Origin: Brevinematales bacterium | Lineage (GTDB): Bacteria; Spirochaetota; Brevinematia; DTOW01 | Length of the DNA stretch: 64,000 nucleotides | Direction: 5' to 3' | NCBI GenBank assembly: GCA_026415355.1 | Contig: JAOAHF010000003.1 | Coordinates: 1-64,000, forward strand | Part shown: positions 37,738 to 46,427 of the stretch, one piece after another | How the letters are laid out: each line of letters begins with the position of its first letter | How positions within the stretch are numbered: the stretch's first letter is position 1 | Position numbers and translations under genes: made by a program | The notes under the pieces: model-generated | What the model was told of the DNA's origin: nothing | Databases searched by the model: none | Seen by the model: the letters and a program-made list of their open reading frames with translations, nothing else

Positions 37738-37950
37738 ATCATTCTAATTATCTACGAAGAGGTTTATTTCAATCAATCTTTTCACATTCTAAGATAGAAT
37801 CAAGTCTATTCGTTTTAAATCCACAAAAAATGCTTTGGTAAACTAGTATGCACAAGATGTGATTCTATGCACTTTACAAAATACCGGAGGATCTTGAATT
37901 TGTAAGGCATGTAAATTATATTATTCTTATAAATTTTCGAGGAGGATTTT

Positions 37951-38730
37951 ATGAGATTTTACATAGTACTCACTGCGTTTTTTACAATTCTGTTAGTTTC
38001 ATCATGCGGAATCAATTTCTTTTCCCCACTTGCTTCTAAAGATTATGGGGAAGCAAATCTATATCAATCAAGGAATCTAATAGATCAAGGAAGATATGCT
38101 GAATTTTTAAGTAATGCTGATAAATATCCTGCACAAGATCATGTGGTAGCCGCATTAGGTGCAATGGGGTTCGATCTTAAGATTCTAACCAACATAGCAG
38201 GTGGAAATAGTGGTAATAATCAAAGCCTATTACTAGGTTGGATTGATAAAGGTGATATAAATTATGTACTCGAATTGTCTTGGGGACTTACCAGACTTAA
38301 ACAAGAAGGGATATCTGAATTTACCAAATCAGTCGTTCTATTGTTAGGAGGTTTAGCACAAGCAATGTTAGGTATAATGATATTAGCAGATTACGCTAAT
38401 ACTAATGCTATAAACACTCAAGATGGCATATCAGAGAATGAGCTTAGTATTTTATTATATTGGCTTTTGAATCCTGTTAATAATATAACAAACTTGTATA
38501 GAATAGTCGGAACAGATAGAGCAGGTAATACCTACTCTATATCAAAACTTATAGGTACAGGTACAACAAGCTTGTTAGTAGGAATTTCGGGTATGGTTGG
38601 GAATATAGATTTTAGTAGTGTTTCTAATATATTCTCTTCTTTGGATAGTAATAACGATGGGAATATAGATGATACCGAAGTTTCCAATTTAGTAGTACAA
38701 TTCTTAAGTAATATGATAAGTAATTTATAG
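37951..38730 (+). CDS. lipoprotein with an EF-hand calcium-binding loop
   Basis: A 259-residue lipoprotein: signal peptide with lipobox VSSC (Cys19). The mature protein is mostly helical with a hydrophobic central stretch (about 125-147). Near the C-terminus, residues 232-243 (DSNNDGNIDDTE) form a canonical EF-hand loop, with D, N, D, G, I and E at positions 1, 3, 5, 6, 8 and 12. So calcium binding is likely. The ribosome binding site is GAGGAGG. It is 10 nt upstream of an outer-membrane protein gene and probably works with it. The family is not recognised. Confidence 0.7.
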   Translation: MRFYIVLTAFFTILLVSSCGINFFSPLASKDYGEANLYQSRNLIDQGRYAEFLSNADKYPAQDHVVAALGAMGFDLKILTNIAGGNSGNNQSLLLGWIDKGDINYVLELSWGLTRLKQEGISEFTKSVVLLLGGLAQAMLGIMILADYANTNAINTQDGISENELSILLYWLLNPVNNITNLYRIVGTDRAGNTYSISKLIGTGTTSLLVGISGMVGNIDFSSVSNIFSSLDSNNDGNIDDTEVSNLVVQFLSNMISNL

Positions 38731-38740
38731 GGAGGTTTAT

Positions 38741-39928
38741 ATGATAAAAAGATCAATTATTTTCGGACTTCTAGTCATAGTATCGGTAAATGTATTTCCA
38801 GCTATAAACAATTATGAGCATATCTATTACTATGTTTCTCCATATTCCTACGGTATAGGCAAAGCAGTAAATTCTATAGATAATTTAGGTATCGATTCTT
38901 TCTTATTCAATCCTTCACTAGCTGAATCTAAGTTCGGTATAAAAGTAGCTTCTACTACTCTCATGTTAAATTCACATTCGCTGAATGTTCTAAGAGATTT
39001 AGGTAATGTACTAGGAGCAGACAACAATAAAATAATAGCATTTGCTATAGATCAAGTAGGAAAACCAATCAACTTTGGTATAGGATTGGGACTTGTGGGA
39101 CTCAATATACCAATATTCGACCTTACTCTAGGAATAGGATTAATAAATTTGAGCATTACTCCTTTTTTGGAATTTCATAACCCATTATCAACAGCAGGAT
39201 TTTTAGACTTAAGAGCAACTACTGTATTTAGTGCATACTTGGGTAGTGCATATTCTTTCAAAAGCATATCAACAGGTGATAATGAAATTGATAAATACCT
39301 AAGACAACTAACAGTGGGAGTCAACTTCAAACTCTACTTAGCAGGAGGATTGATCAAGAATTTTGGTATAGAAAACTTTATAAATAAAGACATAGATATT
39401 TCGGGAGAAACTATACTATCTAATTTACTCAGACCAAGAATCTCTTCTGATATAGGATTCTTATATAAGATAGTAACAGATGGAGAGAAAGGTGATAAGG
39501 GAAGAGTAAACATAGGGTTATCCATTAAGGATATAGGAGGAATAGTAGTAAACCAAGAGTTATTAACTCCAACTACTTTGAATATTGGGATATCCTATTT
39601 CTTTGATTTGTTTGATGTACTACTTAGTCCTATTTCTCTAAGAAAAAATTATGTGGCACTTGATTTTCACGATATCTTCTTCGTAAGAAGGGACAAAGAT
39701 TTCTTCAAGAGAATACATATAGGAATCCATAGCGAAGTATTAAATATCAGTGACTTAATAGTGCTAAAACTAGGATTAGGACTAAATCAAGGATATCCTT
39801 CATTTAGTACTAGCCTAAAACTTTTATTTGCTGAGTTAACGTTTGCTGGATACACCGAAGAATTAGGCGTATATGCAGGACAAGATCCAGATACTAGATA
39901 CATATTCTCGTTATCGCTAGGATATTAA
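38741..39928 (+). CDS. predicted outer-membrane beta-barrel protein
   Basis: A 395-residue protein with a signal peptide (about 1-20, NVFPA). The rest is Gly/Leu/Ile-rich with repeated strand-like blocks (FGIGLGLVGLNIPIFDLTLGIGLINLSI, and the C-terminal RYIFSLSLGY ending in an aromatic residue). The early DSFLFNPSLAES segment recalls PorV/FadL-like barrels, in which a conserved NPA-type motif follows the signal peptide; this is only a loose resemblance. Probably co-transcribed with the EF-hand lipoprotein. A bidirectional terminator follows. Confidence 0.65.
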   Translation: MIKRSIIFGLLVIVSVNVFPAINNYEHIYYYVSPYSYGIGKAVNSIDNLGIDSFLFNPSLAESKFGIKVASTTLMLNSHSLNVLRDLGNVLGADNNKIIAFAIDQVGKPINFGIGLGLVGLNIPIFDLTLGIGLINLSITPFLEFHNPLSTAGFLDLRATTVFSAYLGSAYSFKSISTGDNEIDKYLRQLTVGVNFKLYLAGGLIKNFGIENFINKDIDISGETILSNLLRPRISSDIGFLYKIVTDGEKGDKGRVNIGLSIKDIGGIVVNQELLTPTTLNIGISYFFDLFDVLLSPISLRKNYVALDFHDIFFVRRDKDFFKRIHIGIHSEVLNISDLIVLKLGLGLNQGYPSFSTSLKLLFAELTFAGYTEELGVYAGQDPDTRYIFSLSLGY

Positions 39929-39930
39929 AT

Positions 39931-40797
39931 TTAAGGGGTATTATACCCCCTTTTTAAATCTATCAAACTTTTTGATAACTCATATATATCTTTAGGAGAT
40001 AAATCTTCTATTCTGATATATTTGGGTATTCTAAATTTTGAGAGAATCTCTTCTATTAAATCTCTCTCCAAATTTGTTGCAATCCGAATTGAGTTGAGAA
40101 TATTTTTCCTTCTATTAGCAAAAAGCAACTTGATAAAATCTACTGAATCCTGCGCTAATAAAAAGTTCTTTTTTCTTATATAAACCAAAACAGAATCAAC
40201 AGACGGTGATGGGAAAAAACTACCTCTACCTACACTAAAAAGCTTTTCAATAATTTCGGAGTTCAACTGAGTAATTACCGACAAAAAAGAGTAATTTTCA
40301 TTACTCGATTTTGCTGTTAATCTTTCAAAAAACTCTTTTTGAACCATAACAAAAATATCTTTTATAGGATACTCATAGAATACTTTTTTCAATATTTCAC
40401 CACCAACATTATACGGTAAGTTTGAAACAAACACTACATCTTTAATCTCCCCAATAATATCTTGGGGAGATAGCTTCAAGAAGTCACCATTTATTATTTC
40501 AATTTTTTCTTGGAAATTGTAAAAAACAACTATGTTTTTCAATACATTTGATATACCTCTATCTATTTCGACCGTTATAACTTTACTGAAATTAGCAGCC
40601 AAAGGTATTGTTATTGAGCCTATTCCACTACCTACTTCCAAGATAGTTTTGTCCTTTGATATTCTTTCTCTTATAGACTTTACTATTTTATTAACAACAT
40701 TCTTATCAAATAAGTAATTTTGTCCTCTACTAGATGAAAGGTATAGTTTGTTTTTCTCTAGAATATCTATTATACCTTTTGGAGAATATATATCCAT
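39931..40797 (-). CDS. rsmA: 16S rRNA adenine-N6,N6-dimethyltransferase (KsgA)
   Basis: A 288-residue SAM enzyme that dimethylates A1518 and A1519 of 16S rRNA. Motifs are NYLFDKNVVNKI, the SAM loop LEVGSGIGSIT, the acidic VEIDRG and catalytic SNLPYNVGGEIL, followed by MVQKEFFERL and FFPSPSVDSVL. Length is standard. No Shine-Dalgarno is obvious. The final seven codons coincide with the terminator hairpin shared with the convergent gene. It is 110 nt downstream of yggS, separated by a GC-rich hairpin. Confidence 0.94.
   Translation of the reverse strand: MDIYSPKGIIDILEKNKLYLSSSRGQNYLFDKNVVNKIVKSIRERISKDKTILEVGSGIGSITIPLAANFSKVITVEIDRGISNVLKNIVVFYNFQEKIEIINGDFLKLSPQDIIGEIKDVVFVSNLPYNVGGEILKKVFYEYPIKDIFVMVQKEFFERLTAKSSNENYSFLSVITQLNSEIIEKLFSVGRGSFFPSPSVDSVLVYIRKKNFLLAQDSVDFIKLLFANRRKNILNSIRIATNLERDLIEEILSKFRIPKYIRIEDLSPKDIYELSKSLIDLKRGYNTP
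39933..39955. terminator. bidirectional terminator overlapping the rsmA coding end
   Basis: GGGGTA / TACCCC with flanking AA/TT pairs, a 3-nt loop and a TTTTT tract on the plus side and AA-rich tract on the other. It lies just after the + strand gene's stop at 39928 and inside the last codons of rsmA on the minus strand, which encode RGYNTP. Confidence 0.7.
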
Positions 40798-40876
40798 ACT
40801 TTAGAAGTAGTTTTACATTACCGATAATACTTAAAGCCGAGGTTTTGGGCAACGAATTCCCCTCCCATTCCTCAAG

Positions 40877-40902
40877 CCCCGAGGTGGAAATACCACCCGG
40901 GG
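40877..40902 (-). repeat. strong GC-rich hairpin between yggS and rsmA
   Basis: A stem of 10 bp with one bulged A (CCCCG.GGTGG / CCACC CGGGG) and a 5-nt loop, inside a strikingly GC-rich patch (about 40838-40906). An alternative hairpin (CCTC / GAGG around GGGGCTT, 40867-40884 region) would compete with it. No T-run follows. It could be an attenuator, a 3'-end stabiliser or a remnant of a mobile element end. Confidence 0.5.
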
Positions 40903-40907
40903 TTATT

Positions 40908-41579
40908 TCATTTAAATATCAAGCTTCCTATTCTTAACATGTTGCTTCCTTCTTCTATTGCTATTTTATAGTCATTAGTCATCCCCATTGACAGATATTT
41001 AAGAGTAACCTTGAAAGAACTTTCGATCCTTTCTTTTAAAGCTCTGAGCGTCTTGAATGACTTTGAAATAGTTTTCTTATCATCAGTAAGAGGAGATATG
41101 GTCATAAGTCCGGAAACTAATATACCTTCATCTAAAAGCTTCTGAAATAGCTCTTCTGCTTCTTCAACTTCAATTCCATGTTTAGTTTCTTCATAACTAG
41201 TCTTGATCTCAAGTAACATCTCACCTTTAAAACCCCTCTTGATAAGTCCCTTAGGAATCTCTGTATCCTCAACAGACTGTACAACATCAAAAATTCTAGT
41301 TACCTTGGCAAGTTTGTTTGTTTGTACAGGTCCTAACATATGTTTCTTCACACCATCGATAAGATTTTTGTTAGAAAGAATTTGGAATTTCTTTTCGGCT
41401 TCTTGCACCCTATTTTCTCCTACATGCTTCACTGCCGCATTACAAAGAAGCTCTTGTATATCTTCAACTGTCGCATACTTAGTTACAACAACGACTTCTA
41501 TATCATATGATATTCCATAAATAGACTTGAGTTTTTCAATTTCTTCTAAAAGAGAGTTATATCGTTCTGAAGGCTTCAT
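40908..41579 (-). CDS. yggS: YggS/PLPBP family pyridoxal-phosphate homeostasis protein
   Basis: A 223-residue single-domain PLP-binding barrel protein involved in vitamin B6 and amino-acid homeostasis. Signatures are VVVVTKYATVEDI (the PLP lysine), VGENRVQEAEKKF, MLGPVQTNK (normally HFIGxLQxNK) and LSMGMTNDYKIAIEEGSNMLRIGS. The ATG at 41579 is the only plausible start and lies 2 nt after the mature end of tRNA-Met, with no Shine-Dalgarno; a longer frame would run through the tRNA. Translation probably follows tRNA processing or starts without a leader. Confidence 0.9.
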   Translation of the reverse strand: MKPSERYNSLLEEIEKLKSIYGISYDIEVVVVTKYATVEDIQELLCNAAVKHVGENRVQEAEKKFQILSNKNLIDGVKKHMLGPVQTNKLAKVTRIFDVVQSVEDTEIPKGLIKRGFKGEMLLEIKTSYEETKHGIEVEEAEELFQKLLDEGILVSGLMTISPLTDDKKTISKSFKTLRALKERIESSFKVTLKYLSMGMTNDYKIAIEEGSNMLRIGSLIFK

Positions 41580-41581
41580 TT

Positions 41582-41653
41582 TGGCGACGCTGGGATTCGA
41601 ACCCAGGACACAGGGCTTATGAAACCCCTGCTCTACCGCTGAGCTACGTCGCC
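41582..41653 (-). tRNA. tRNA-Met (anticodon CAT), elongator type
   Basis: Acceptor stem GGCGACG / CGTCGCC, D-arm GCTC/GAGC, anticodon loop TTCATAA, T-arm CTGGG-TTCGAAT-CCCAG, discriminator A, CCA not encoded. G1-C72 pairs, so it is not an initiator. A tRNA-Ile with modified CAT cannot be excluded from the sequence alone. yggS begins 2 nt after it. Confidence 0.93.
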
Positions 41654-41822
41654 TAACCACTTTATACTATTTTGTACGTAACACTTAGATTGTTTCAAAT
41701 TAGCAGATATATACAAGATTATAGAAATTAGTCTATAAAAATTACGCATAAACTCTAAACTATCTATTCTAAGCTAAACCTAACGTAGGTTCAACATTAA
41801 CAATCTGCTAATTAGACAAACC

Positions 41823-42182
41823 TTAACGAGTATCAAGTCTTGGAAAGTCATATTTTTTTACAATACCATTATCATCGGTTGTAATATTAGTATTACCACC
41901 TTCGCTTTGGTTTGACATTTTCTTGTCTTCTTCTAATAGAAAATGTATGATTTCAGCCCATTTTTTATATATCTCATTTAATCTCTTTGAATAATTAGCC
42001 TTTTTGTAATAAAAAAATGCTTTGAAAAATCTCTTTTCCTGATAAAGGTAATGATCTCCTACTCTTACGAGGCCATCTTTGTAATCTGTAACCAGAAATA
42101 TTTTAGCAGCATCTTCTATTTTACCTTCATTAAATAACTGATTTCCTTTTCTTATGAGTTCAATTCTCTCTCTATTAGTCAT
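41823..42182 (-). CDS. small TPR-like protein
   Basis: A 119-residue cytoplasmic protein. Two helix-pair units resemble TPRs (GNQLFNEGKIEDAAKIFLVTDY and GDHYLYQEKRFFKAFFYYKKA), followed by a charged, flexible tail. I have the impression that spirochaetes carry similar short proteins, but I cannot confirm it here. The ribosome binding site is GAGG, 9 nt upstream. It is 37 nt downstream of cheW in the same direction and probably co-transcribed with it. Confidence 0.65.
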   Translation of the reverse strand: MTNRERIELIRKGNQLFNEGKIEDAAKIFLVTDYKDGLVRVGDHYLYQEKRFFKAFFYYKKANYSKRLNEIYKKWAEIIHFLLEEDKKMSNQSEGGNTNITTDDNGIVKKYDFPRLDTR

Positions 42183-42219
42183 ATCAATATCCTCTAACTG
42201 AACCTATTCATCAGCAACA

Positions 42220-42642
42220 TTAAGCTGCTTGCTTCATCTCAACAAGTTTTTTAACATCAATAACGATAAAAAGTTCTGTGTTTTTCCTTATGACTGAAGT
42301 TATGAATTCACTACTTATCTCCCCCAACTCTTGGGAAGATGAGATCTCAGTATCAACTGCATCAATAACACCTTCAACAGAGTCTACTTTTAGACCATAC
42401 TTCTTACCATCAATTACAATAACCACTAAATAGCTTCTTCTCTCATATTCTTCAGAAACTCCAAATCTTTTCCTAAGACTTATTACAGGAATTATTTCAC
42501 CTCTTATATCAACAATACCTTCGATAAACTCATAAGAATGTGGTATCTCAAGATAAGGCAACATACTCATAACTTCTTCTGTATATTCTATACTAACAGC
42601 ATACTTTTGGTTATAAACAGAAAACGTAACAAACTTCTTCAT
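42220..42642 (-). CDS. cheW: CheW-like chemotaxis scaffold protein
   Basis: A 140-residue CheW domain that links chemoreceptors to the CheA kinase. Signatures are FSVYNQKYAVSIEYTEEV, the EGIVDIRGEIIPVISLRKRF core, and the second-lobe VVIVIDGKKYGLKVDSVEGV. I start at the ATG at 42642, giving a normal CheW length; a promoter lies 6 nt upstream with no Shine-Dalgarno. A TTG at 42774 with GGAG upstream would add 44 residues of unlikely sequence. No cheA, cheY or flagellar gene is in the window. Confidence 0.88.
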   Translation of the reverse strand: MKKFVTFSVYNQKYAVSIEYTEEVMSMLPYLEIPHSYEFIEGIVDIRGEIIPVISLRKRFGVSEEYERRSYLVVIVIDGKKYGLKVDSVEGVIDAVDTEISSSQELGEISSEFITSVIRKNTELFIVIDVKKLVEMKQAA

Positions 42643-42648
42643 ATCAAA

Positions 42649-42678
42649 AATATAAAAAACTAATGTAGATAAATTCAA
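42649..42678 (-). promoter_or_regulatory. promoter of cheW, leaderless
   Basis: On the minus strand, TTGAAT (42673-42678), an 18-nt spacer and TATATT (42649-42654), 6 nt before the ATG at 42642. Confidence 0.55.
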
Positions 42679-43062
42679 TATGTATCCCTCTGAAGTTTGG
42701 TCAAGAGTTTGGTATTTTTTGTTGAAAAATATTCTAAATACCTCGTTTTCATAACTCATCCAACCAATTATCAAATCTCTCTCCCCTACCCCTAGTATAT
42801 CTAAACTATCTAGAAAGTAGGAGAATCTAAATATCTCAATTGCATAATTCCATTTACTCTATTTCTTCCAAACTCTCTATAAAATCAAACATTCGGCTCT
42901 ATAGCTAAAAAATACTACCTTGACAATTTTTTCAAAATTTCAACATTTTCCCAACAGATTCTGGGTTATCAGATATCACTATTGTTTGGTAGACAATTAC
43001 TCCACAAAATCCTAATCTTGAACTTATCCAAAACATTCGTAAAATTTAATTAGAAAAAACAA

Positions 43063-43091
43063 TTGAAAGTAGATTTTATATACTTAATAAT
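43063..43091 (+). promoter_or_regulatory. candidate promoter of the PP2C phosphatase gene
   Basis: TTGAAA (43063-43068), 17 nt, AATAAT (43086-43091), leaving a ~70-nt leader with AGGAGG before the ATG at 43171. This is the only element I can support in the ~390-nt gap from 42780 to 43170. Confidence 0.45.
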
Positions 43092-43170
43092 TATATCGGT
43101 TTATGTTGGAATCTTTTAATATATTTGCTAAAACTAAACGATAATTTTATTTGTGTCTTAGGAGGTAGAA

Positions 43171-45285
43171 ATGAGTTTAGACTTCTTTCAGATGTCTAAG
43201 TTGTTTATTTCAGTGTTGTTATTGCTCTTTATGGTACTCGAGTTTCAGAGAAACAAAAACAAGGAATTCATGGTACTTAGTATAATTTTCGGTATTTTTT
43301 TCGTAAAAGAGATTCTATACTTGATTATAAACATACACGGTTCTTTTTATTCTACATTTAGAAATCCAATGACAGGTGAAATAACAAAGCAACTTGCCAA
43401 TGAGAACCTTTTTGAAATTAGATATTTCATTTGGCACATGGTTGAACTTATATTCGTTCTTTCAGTAACATATCCATTTCTATTCATGATAGGTTCGTTG
43501 AGAAAAAATGGCAATGTTGTCAATCTTGTAACTTTTGTTGCAAATATAGTTGCAATAATAGGTGTTTTAGCGGTAGTTTTTATGTTTACTAAAAATCCTA
43601 TTAATGTTCTACTTAACATATCAAACAATGATACCCAAGTTGCTTTTACTCAAGATTTTGTACATCAGATACTAAGGAGTTGGTGGATATTTGGTTTTTG
43701 GAAAATAGGTCTTATAATATATGCTTCGGTTCCAATTGCCAGAGTGTATGGTTTTACTGCTCAGATGTTACCACACATTTATGTATCAAAAGTTTCTTAT
43801 ATAATTTCTGTTTCTCTATTCAGCGTTTTATATCTTTTTTCATCCATTGTTTTCATACATGCAACAAAAGGAATAGGTTATAACATTATAGAGTTACTAG
43901 GTTTTATATTTCTTGTTGCTACAGGTTATAAGATATTTAGAGCAGATATTATGGACATGGACTTTAGGATACAAGATCTTGAGAAAGAAAAATCCTTAAT
44001 CATAGAACTTATGAGAGAGATAGGAGATACATTATCAGTTGAATTAGAAATGGATAAAATTTTGGCAAAGATAGTAGATGCTGCCATAGAAGGTACTTCG
44101 TCCAAGGCAGCAGCAATCTTGCTAAAAGATCCAACGGGTAATACTCTAAGTGTTAGATATGTTAAAGGGCTTTTCCCTCCTGTCAAACCTATAAAGGTAG
44201 ACCAATCAGTAGTTTTAAAAGAAAGTCAAATAGTTGAGATATTTAAGTCCACTAAGATATCTGTTGGTGATACATACATAGGTCTCCCTGCTAGTACAGG
44301 CGAAACTCTATTTATAAAAGATGCTGAAGAGGATCCAAGAGTAATACAAACTGCCAAAGGAATTATAGACATAAAGTCAGTTATTGTTACTCCGCTTGAA
44401 GTTCAGAACAATATTATGGGAGTTTTAGCAGTACTGAATAAATCAGTTGGTGTTTCTCATACCCAGAGTGACCTATCGCTTATAGAAACACTTGCAGACC
44501 AGGCTGCTATTACTATTAGACAGTTTGAAATGTATAAGGAAATCGTTGAAAAGAAACAAGCTGAAAGAGATATAAACATTGCAAGTGAAATACAAATGAA
44601 TCTCCTACCAAAAAAGTTTGTATCATCTCAGAAATTAGACATGTTTGGTTTTTCAATACCTGCCAAGGGAGTAGGTGGAGATTATTTTGATTACATAAAG
44701 TTTGGGCCAGATAAGGTAGCAATGATAATAGCTGATGTTTCTGGTAAAGGAATTCCAGCAGCACTTATAATGGTTATGATAAGGAGTATAACTAGGACAG
44801 TTGCTTCACTTGACAAAGATGCTAATATTGTATTATCACAACTCAATAACTCCCTCAGTGGAGATATAGTTGAGGATAGATATGCTACTGCATTCTATTG
44901 TGTTTTGGATGCCGAAAGAAAAATACTTAATTTCTCAAATGCTGGACATGGCCCATTACTACTCTTTAGAAACAAGTCTAAAGAGTTTGAGTTACTTGAT
45001 ACTGAAGGAATGCCCGTGGGTATAATGCCAGGAGTAGAGTATGGACAAGATTTTGTCATTCTTGATAAAGGAGATATAGGTGTATTGTATACAGATGGTA
45101 TTACCGAAGCTATGAACGATGTCCATGATTTATATGGTCTTGAAAGGCTTAAAGATGTTGTATATAAAAACCATGAACTAACAGCTAAAGAAATAACCGA
45201 AAAAGTTTTAGAAGATGTAAACAAATTTGTAGCAGGTGCTCCACAGCATGATGATGAAACTATGATAGTCTTTAAGGTCTTATAA
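43171..45285 (+). CDS. membrane 7TM-GAF-PP2C (RsbU/SpoIIE-type) serine phosphatase
   Basis: A 704-residue membrane signalling protein. About seven helices span residues 1-260, a GAF domain covers about 275-460 (LSVELEMDKILAKIVDAAIEGTSS), a short coiled linker (ERDINIASEIQMNLLP) follows, and a SpoIIE/RsbU-type PP2C phosphatase covers about 480-704. Metal-binding motifs are VGGDYFDY, DVSGKGIPAAL, NAGHGPLL, LYTDGITEA and QHDDETMI. It should dephosphorylate an anti-sigma-factor antagonist in response to a membrane or GAF signal. A STAS-domain antagonist is encoded at 46408. Its stop overlaps the next start (TAATG). Confidence 0.9.
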   Translation: MSLDFFQMSKLFISVLLLLFMVLEFQRNKNKEFMVLSIIFGIFFVKEILYLIINIHGSFYSTFRNPMTGEITKQLANENLFEIRYFIWHMVELIFVLSVTYPFLFMIGSLRKNGNVVNLVTFVANIVAIIGVLAVVFMFTKNPINVLLNISNNDTQVAFTQDFVHQILRSWWIFGFWKIGLIIYASVPIARVYGFTAQMLPHIYVSKVSYIISVSLFSVLYLFSSIVFIHATKGIGYNIIELLGFIFLVATGYKIFRADIMDMDFRIQDLEKEKSLIIELMREIGDTLSVELEMDKILAKIVDAAIEGTSSKAAAILLKDPTGNTLSVRYVKGLFPPVKPIKVDQSVVLKESQIVEIFKSTKISVGDTYIGLPASTGETLFIKDAEEDPRVIQTAKGIIDIKSVIVTPLEVQNNIMGVLAVLNKSVGVSHTQSDLSLIETLADQAAITIRQFEMYKEIVEKKQAERDINIASEIQMNLLPKKFVSSQKLDMFGFSIPAKGVGGDYFDYIKFGPDKVAMIIADVSGKGIPAALIMVMIRSITRTVASLDKDANIVLSQLNNSLSGDIVEDRYATAFYCVLDAERKILNFSNAGHGPLLLFRNKSKEFELLDTEGMPVGIMPGVEYGQDFVILDKGDIGVLYTDGITEAMNDVHDLYGLERLKDVVYKNHELTAKEITEKVLEDVNKFVAGAPQHDDETMIVFKVL

Positions 45286-46427
45286 TGATAGGTATATTTG
45301 CTAATGGTTTTGGAGAAACGGTAATTGCAAATAAACTCGCAAATACCATATTTGAAAAGTACAATAAAAAAGTTGCTATATTTTCCCTTGTAGGGGATGT
45401 TAGTGTTAAACAGGGAGTAGAGATTGGATTTACTTCTAAAAATCTTGGCTCCGGCGGTAAACCTTTTGATTCTATGAGTAATCTAATAAATGATTTAAAA
45501 CATGGAGTACTACCCGAGTTATTTAAATTTATAAACGTAATCAGAAGACAAAAAGAAATTAAATTAGCACTAGTAATAGGAGATCCATTTCTTCTATCGA
45601 TTGTTAAAATATCCCTAAGAGGCAAACCTATAATAGTATTTAACTCAATATACAAAACTGAACTTGCTGAACCTCATTTTTGGTTTGAGAGGTATTTTAT
45701 AAAGAAAACTGTCGATTACTTTATTCCAAGAGACAGAGTTACTAACGAGTATTTTTCAAAAATGGGTGTTAAAACCATTTATTTTGGAAATCCAATGGTT
45801 GATGCAGTTGACGTAAGGGGAATCGAGTATAGAAAAGATGTTAATTTAAAAACACTTCTTCTACTACCAGGTAGTAGAGAATCTGTATACAAGATAATTC
45901 CAAAACTCCTTTATATTGTCGAAAGTGTATTTGACAAATTTGGCTTTTTCAACGTCTTATGTCCACTTAGTAGGAATATTAAGATTAGCCGATTGTCGGA
46001 TGTTATTTCCAAACACGGATGGGAAATTTATTCATATGAAAGTAGATTTGTTCTGAAGAAGAATGTTCTTGAAATAGTAGCATCTTATGATGCTTTTGGT
46101 GATATGCTAATGCAAAGTGATGTTGTTTTGAGTTGTTCCGGAACTGCTACTGAACAATCTGCAGGATATGGTAAACCAAATGTAATGTTTTACGATAAGG
46201 ATATTGGTTTAAGTAAAAAGTGGTTTGAGAGACAGAAAAAAATGCTAGGTGATAATTTAAAACTTTTTGAAAGATATAACATCTCTGAAATATCACAAGA
46301 AATAATTTACCTCTTCAACAACTACCAAGAAAGAAAAAAGAGAGGAGAAATAGGTATGAAAATGATAGAAGGTAAGGGTAGCATAACTAGAATATCAGAA
46401 TTTGTCTCTAATCTTTTAGATGATTGA
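45285..46427 (+). CDS. lipid-A-disaccharide synthase-related glycosyltransferase
   Basis: A 380-residue protein resembling LpxB but most like the LpxB-related family seen in cyanobacteria and others. Features are the N-terminal GIFANGFGETVIANKLAN loop, GNPMVDA, LLPGSRESVYKIIPKLL, and a C-terminal CSGTATEQSAGYGKP. LpxB proper transfers the glucosamine disaccharide of lipid A; whether this enzyme does so is uncertain because some conserved LpxB positions differ. It shares a 1-nt start/stop overlap with the phosphatase gene and overlaps the convergent STAS gene by 20 nt. Confidence 0.75.
   Translation: MIGIFANGFGETVIANKLANTIFEKYNKKVAIFSLVGDVSVKQGVEIGFTSKNLGSGGKPFDSMSNLINDLKHGVLPELFKFINVIRRQKEIKLALVIGDPFLLSIVKISLRGKPIIVFNSIYKTELAEPHFWFERYFIKKTVDYFIPRDRVTNEYFSKMGVKTIYFGNPMVDAVDVRGIEYRKDVNLKTLLLLPGSRESVYKIIPKLLYIVESVFDKFGFFNVLCPLSRNIKISRLSDVISKHGWEIYSYESRFVLKKNVLEIVASYDAFGDMLMQSDVVLSCSGTATEQSAGYGKPNVMFYDKDIGLSKKWFERQKKMLGDNLKLFERYNISEISQEIIYLFNNYQERKKRGEIGMKMIEGKGSITRISEFVSNLLDD

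Noticed and set aside
37840-37870. Second sigma-54 site upstream of the EF-hand lipoprotein (TTGGTA...TATGCA)
   Set aside because: The GG to GC spacing is 11 rather than 10 and the core matches are weak.
38097-38113. Second EF-hand in the lipoprotein near residues 152-165
   Set aside because: The DG-I-E pattern is there, but the spacing of acidic ligands does not fit a 12-residue loop.
41583-41660. YggS frame extended through the tRNA-Met gene
   Set aside because: The extra residues are translated tRNA antisense to nothing protein-like; a complete tRNA occupies that DNA on the same strand.
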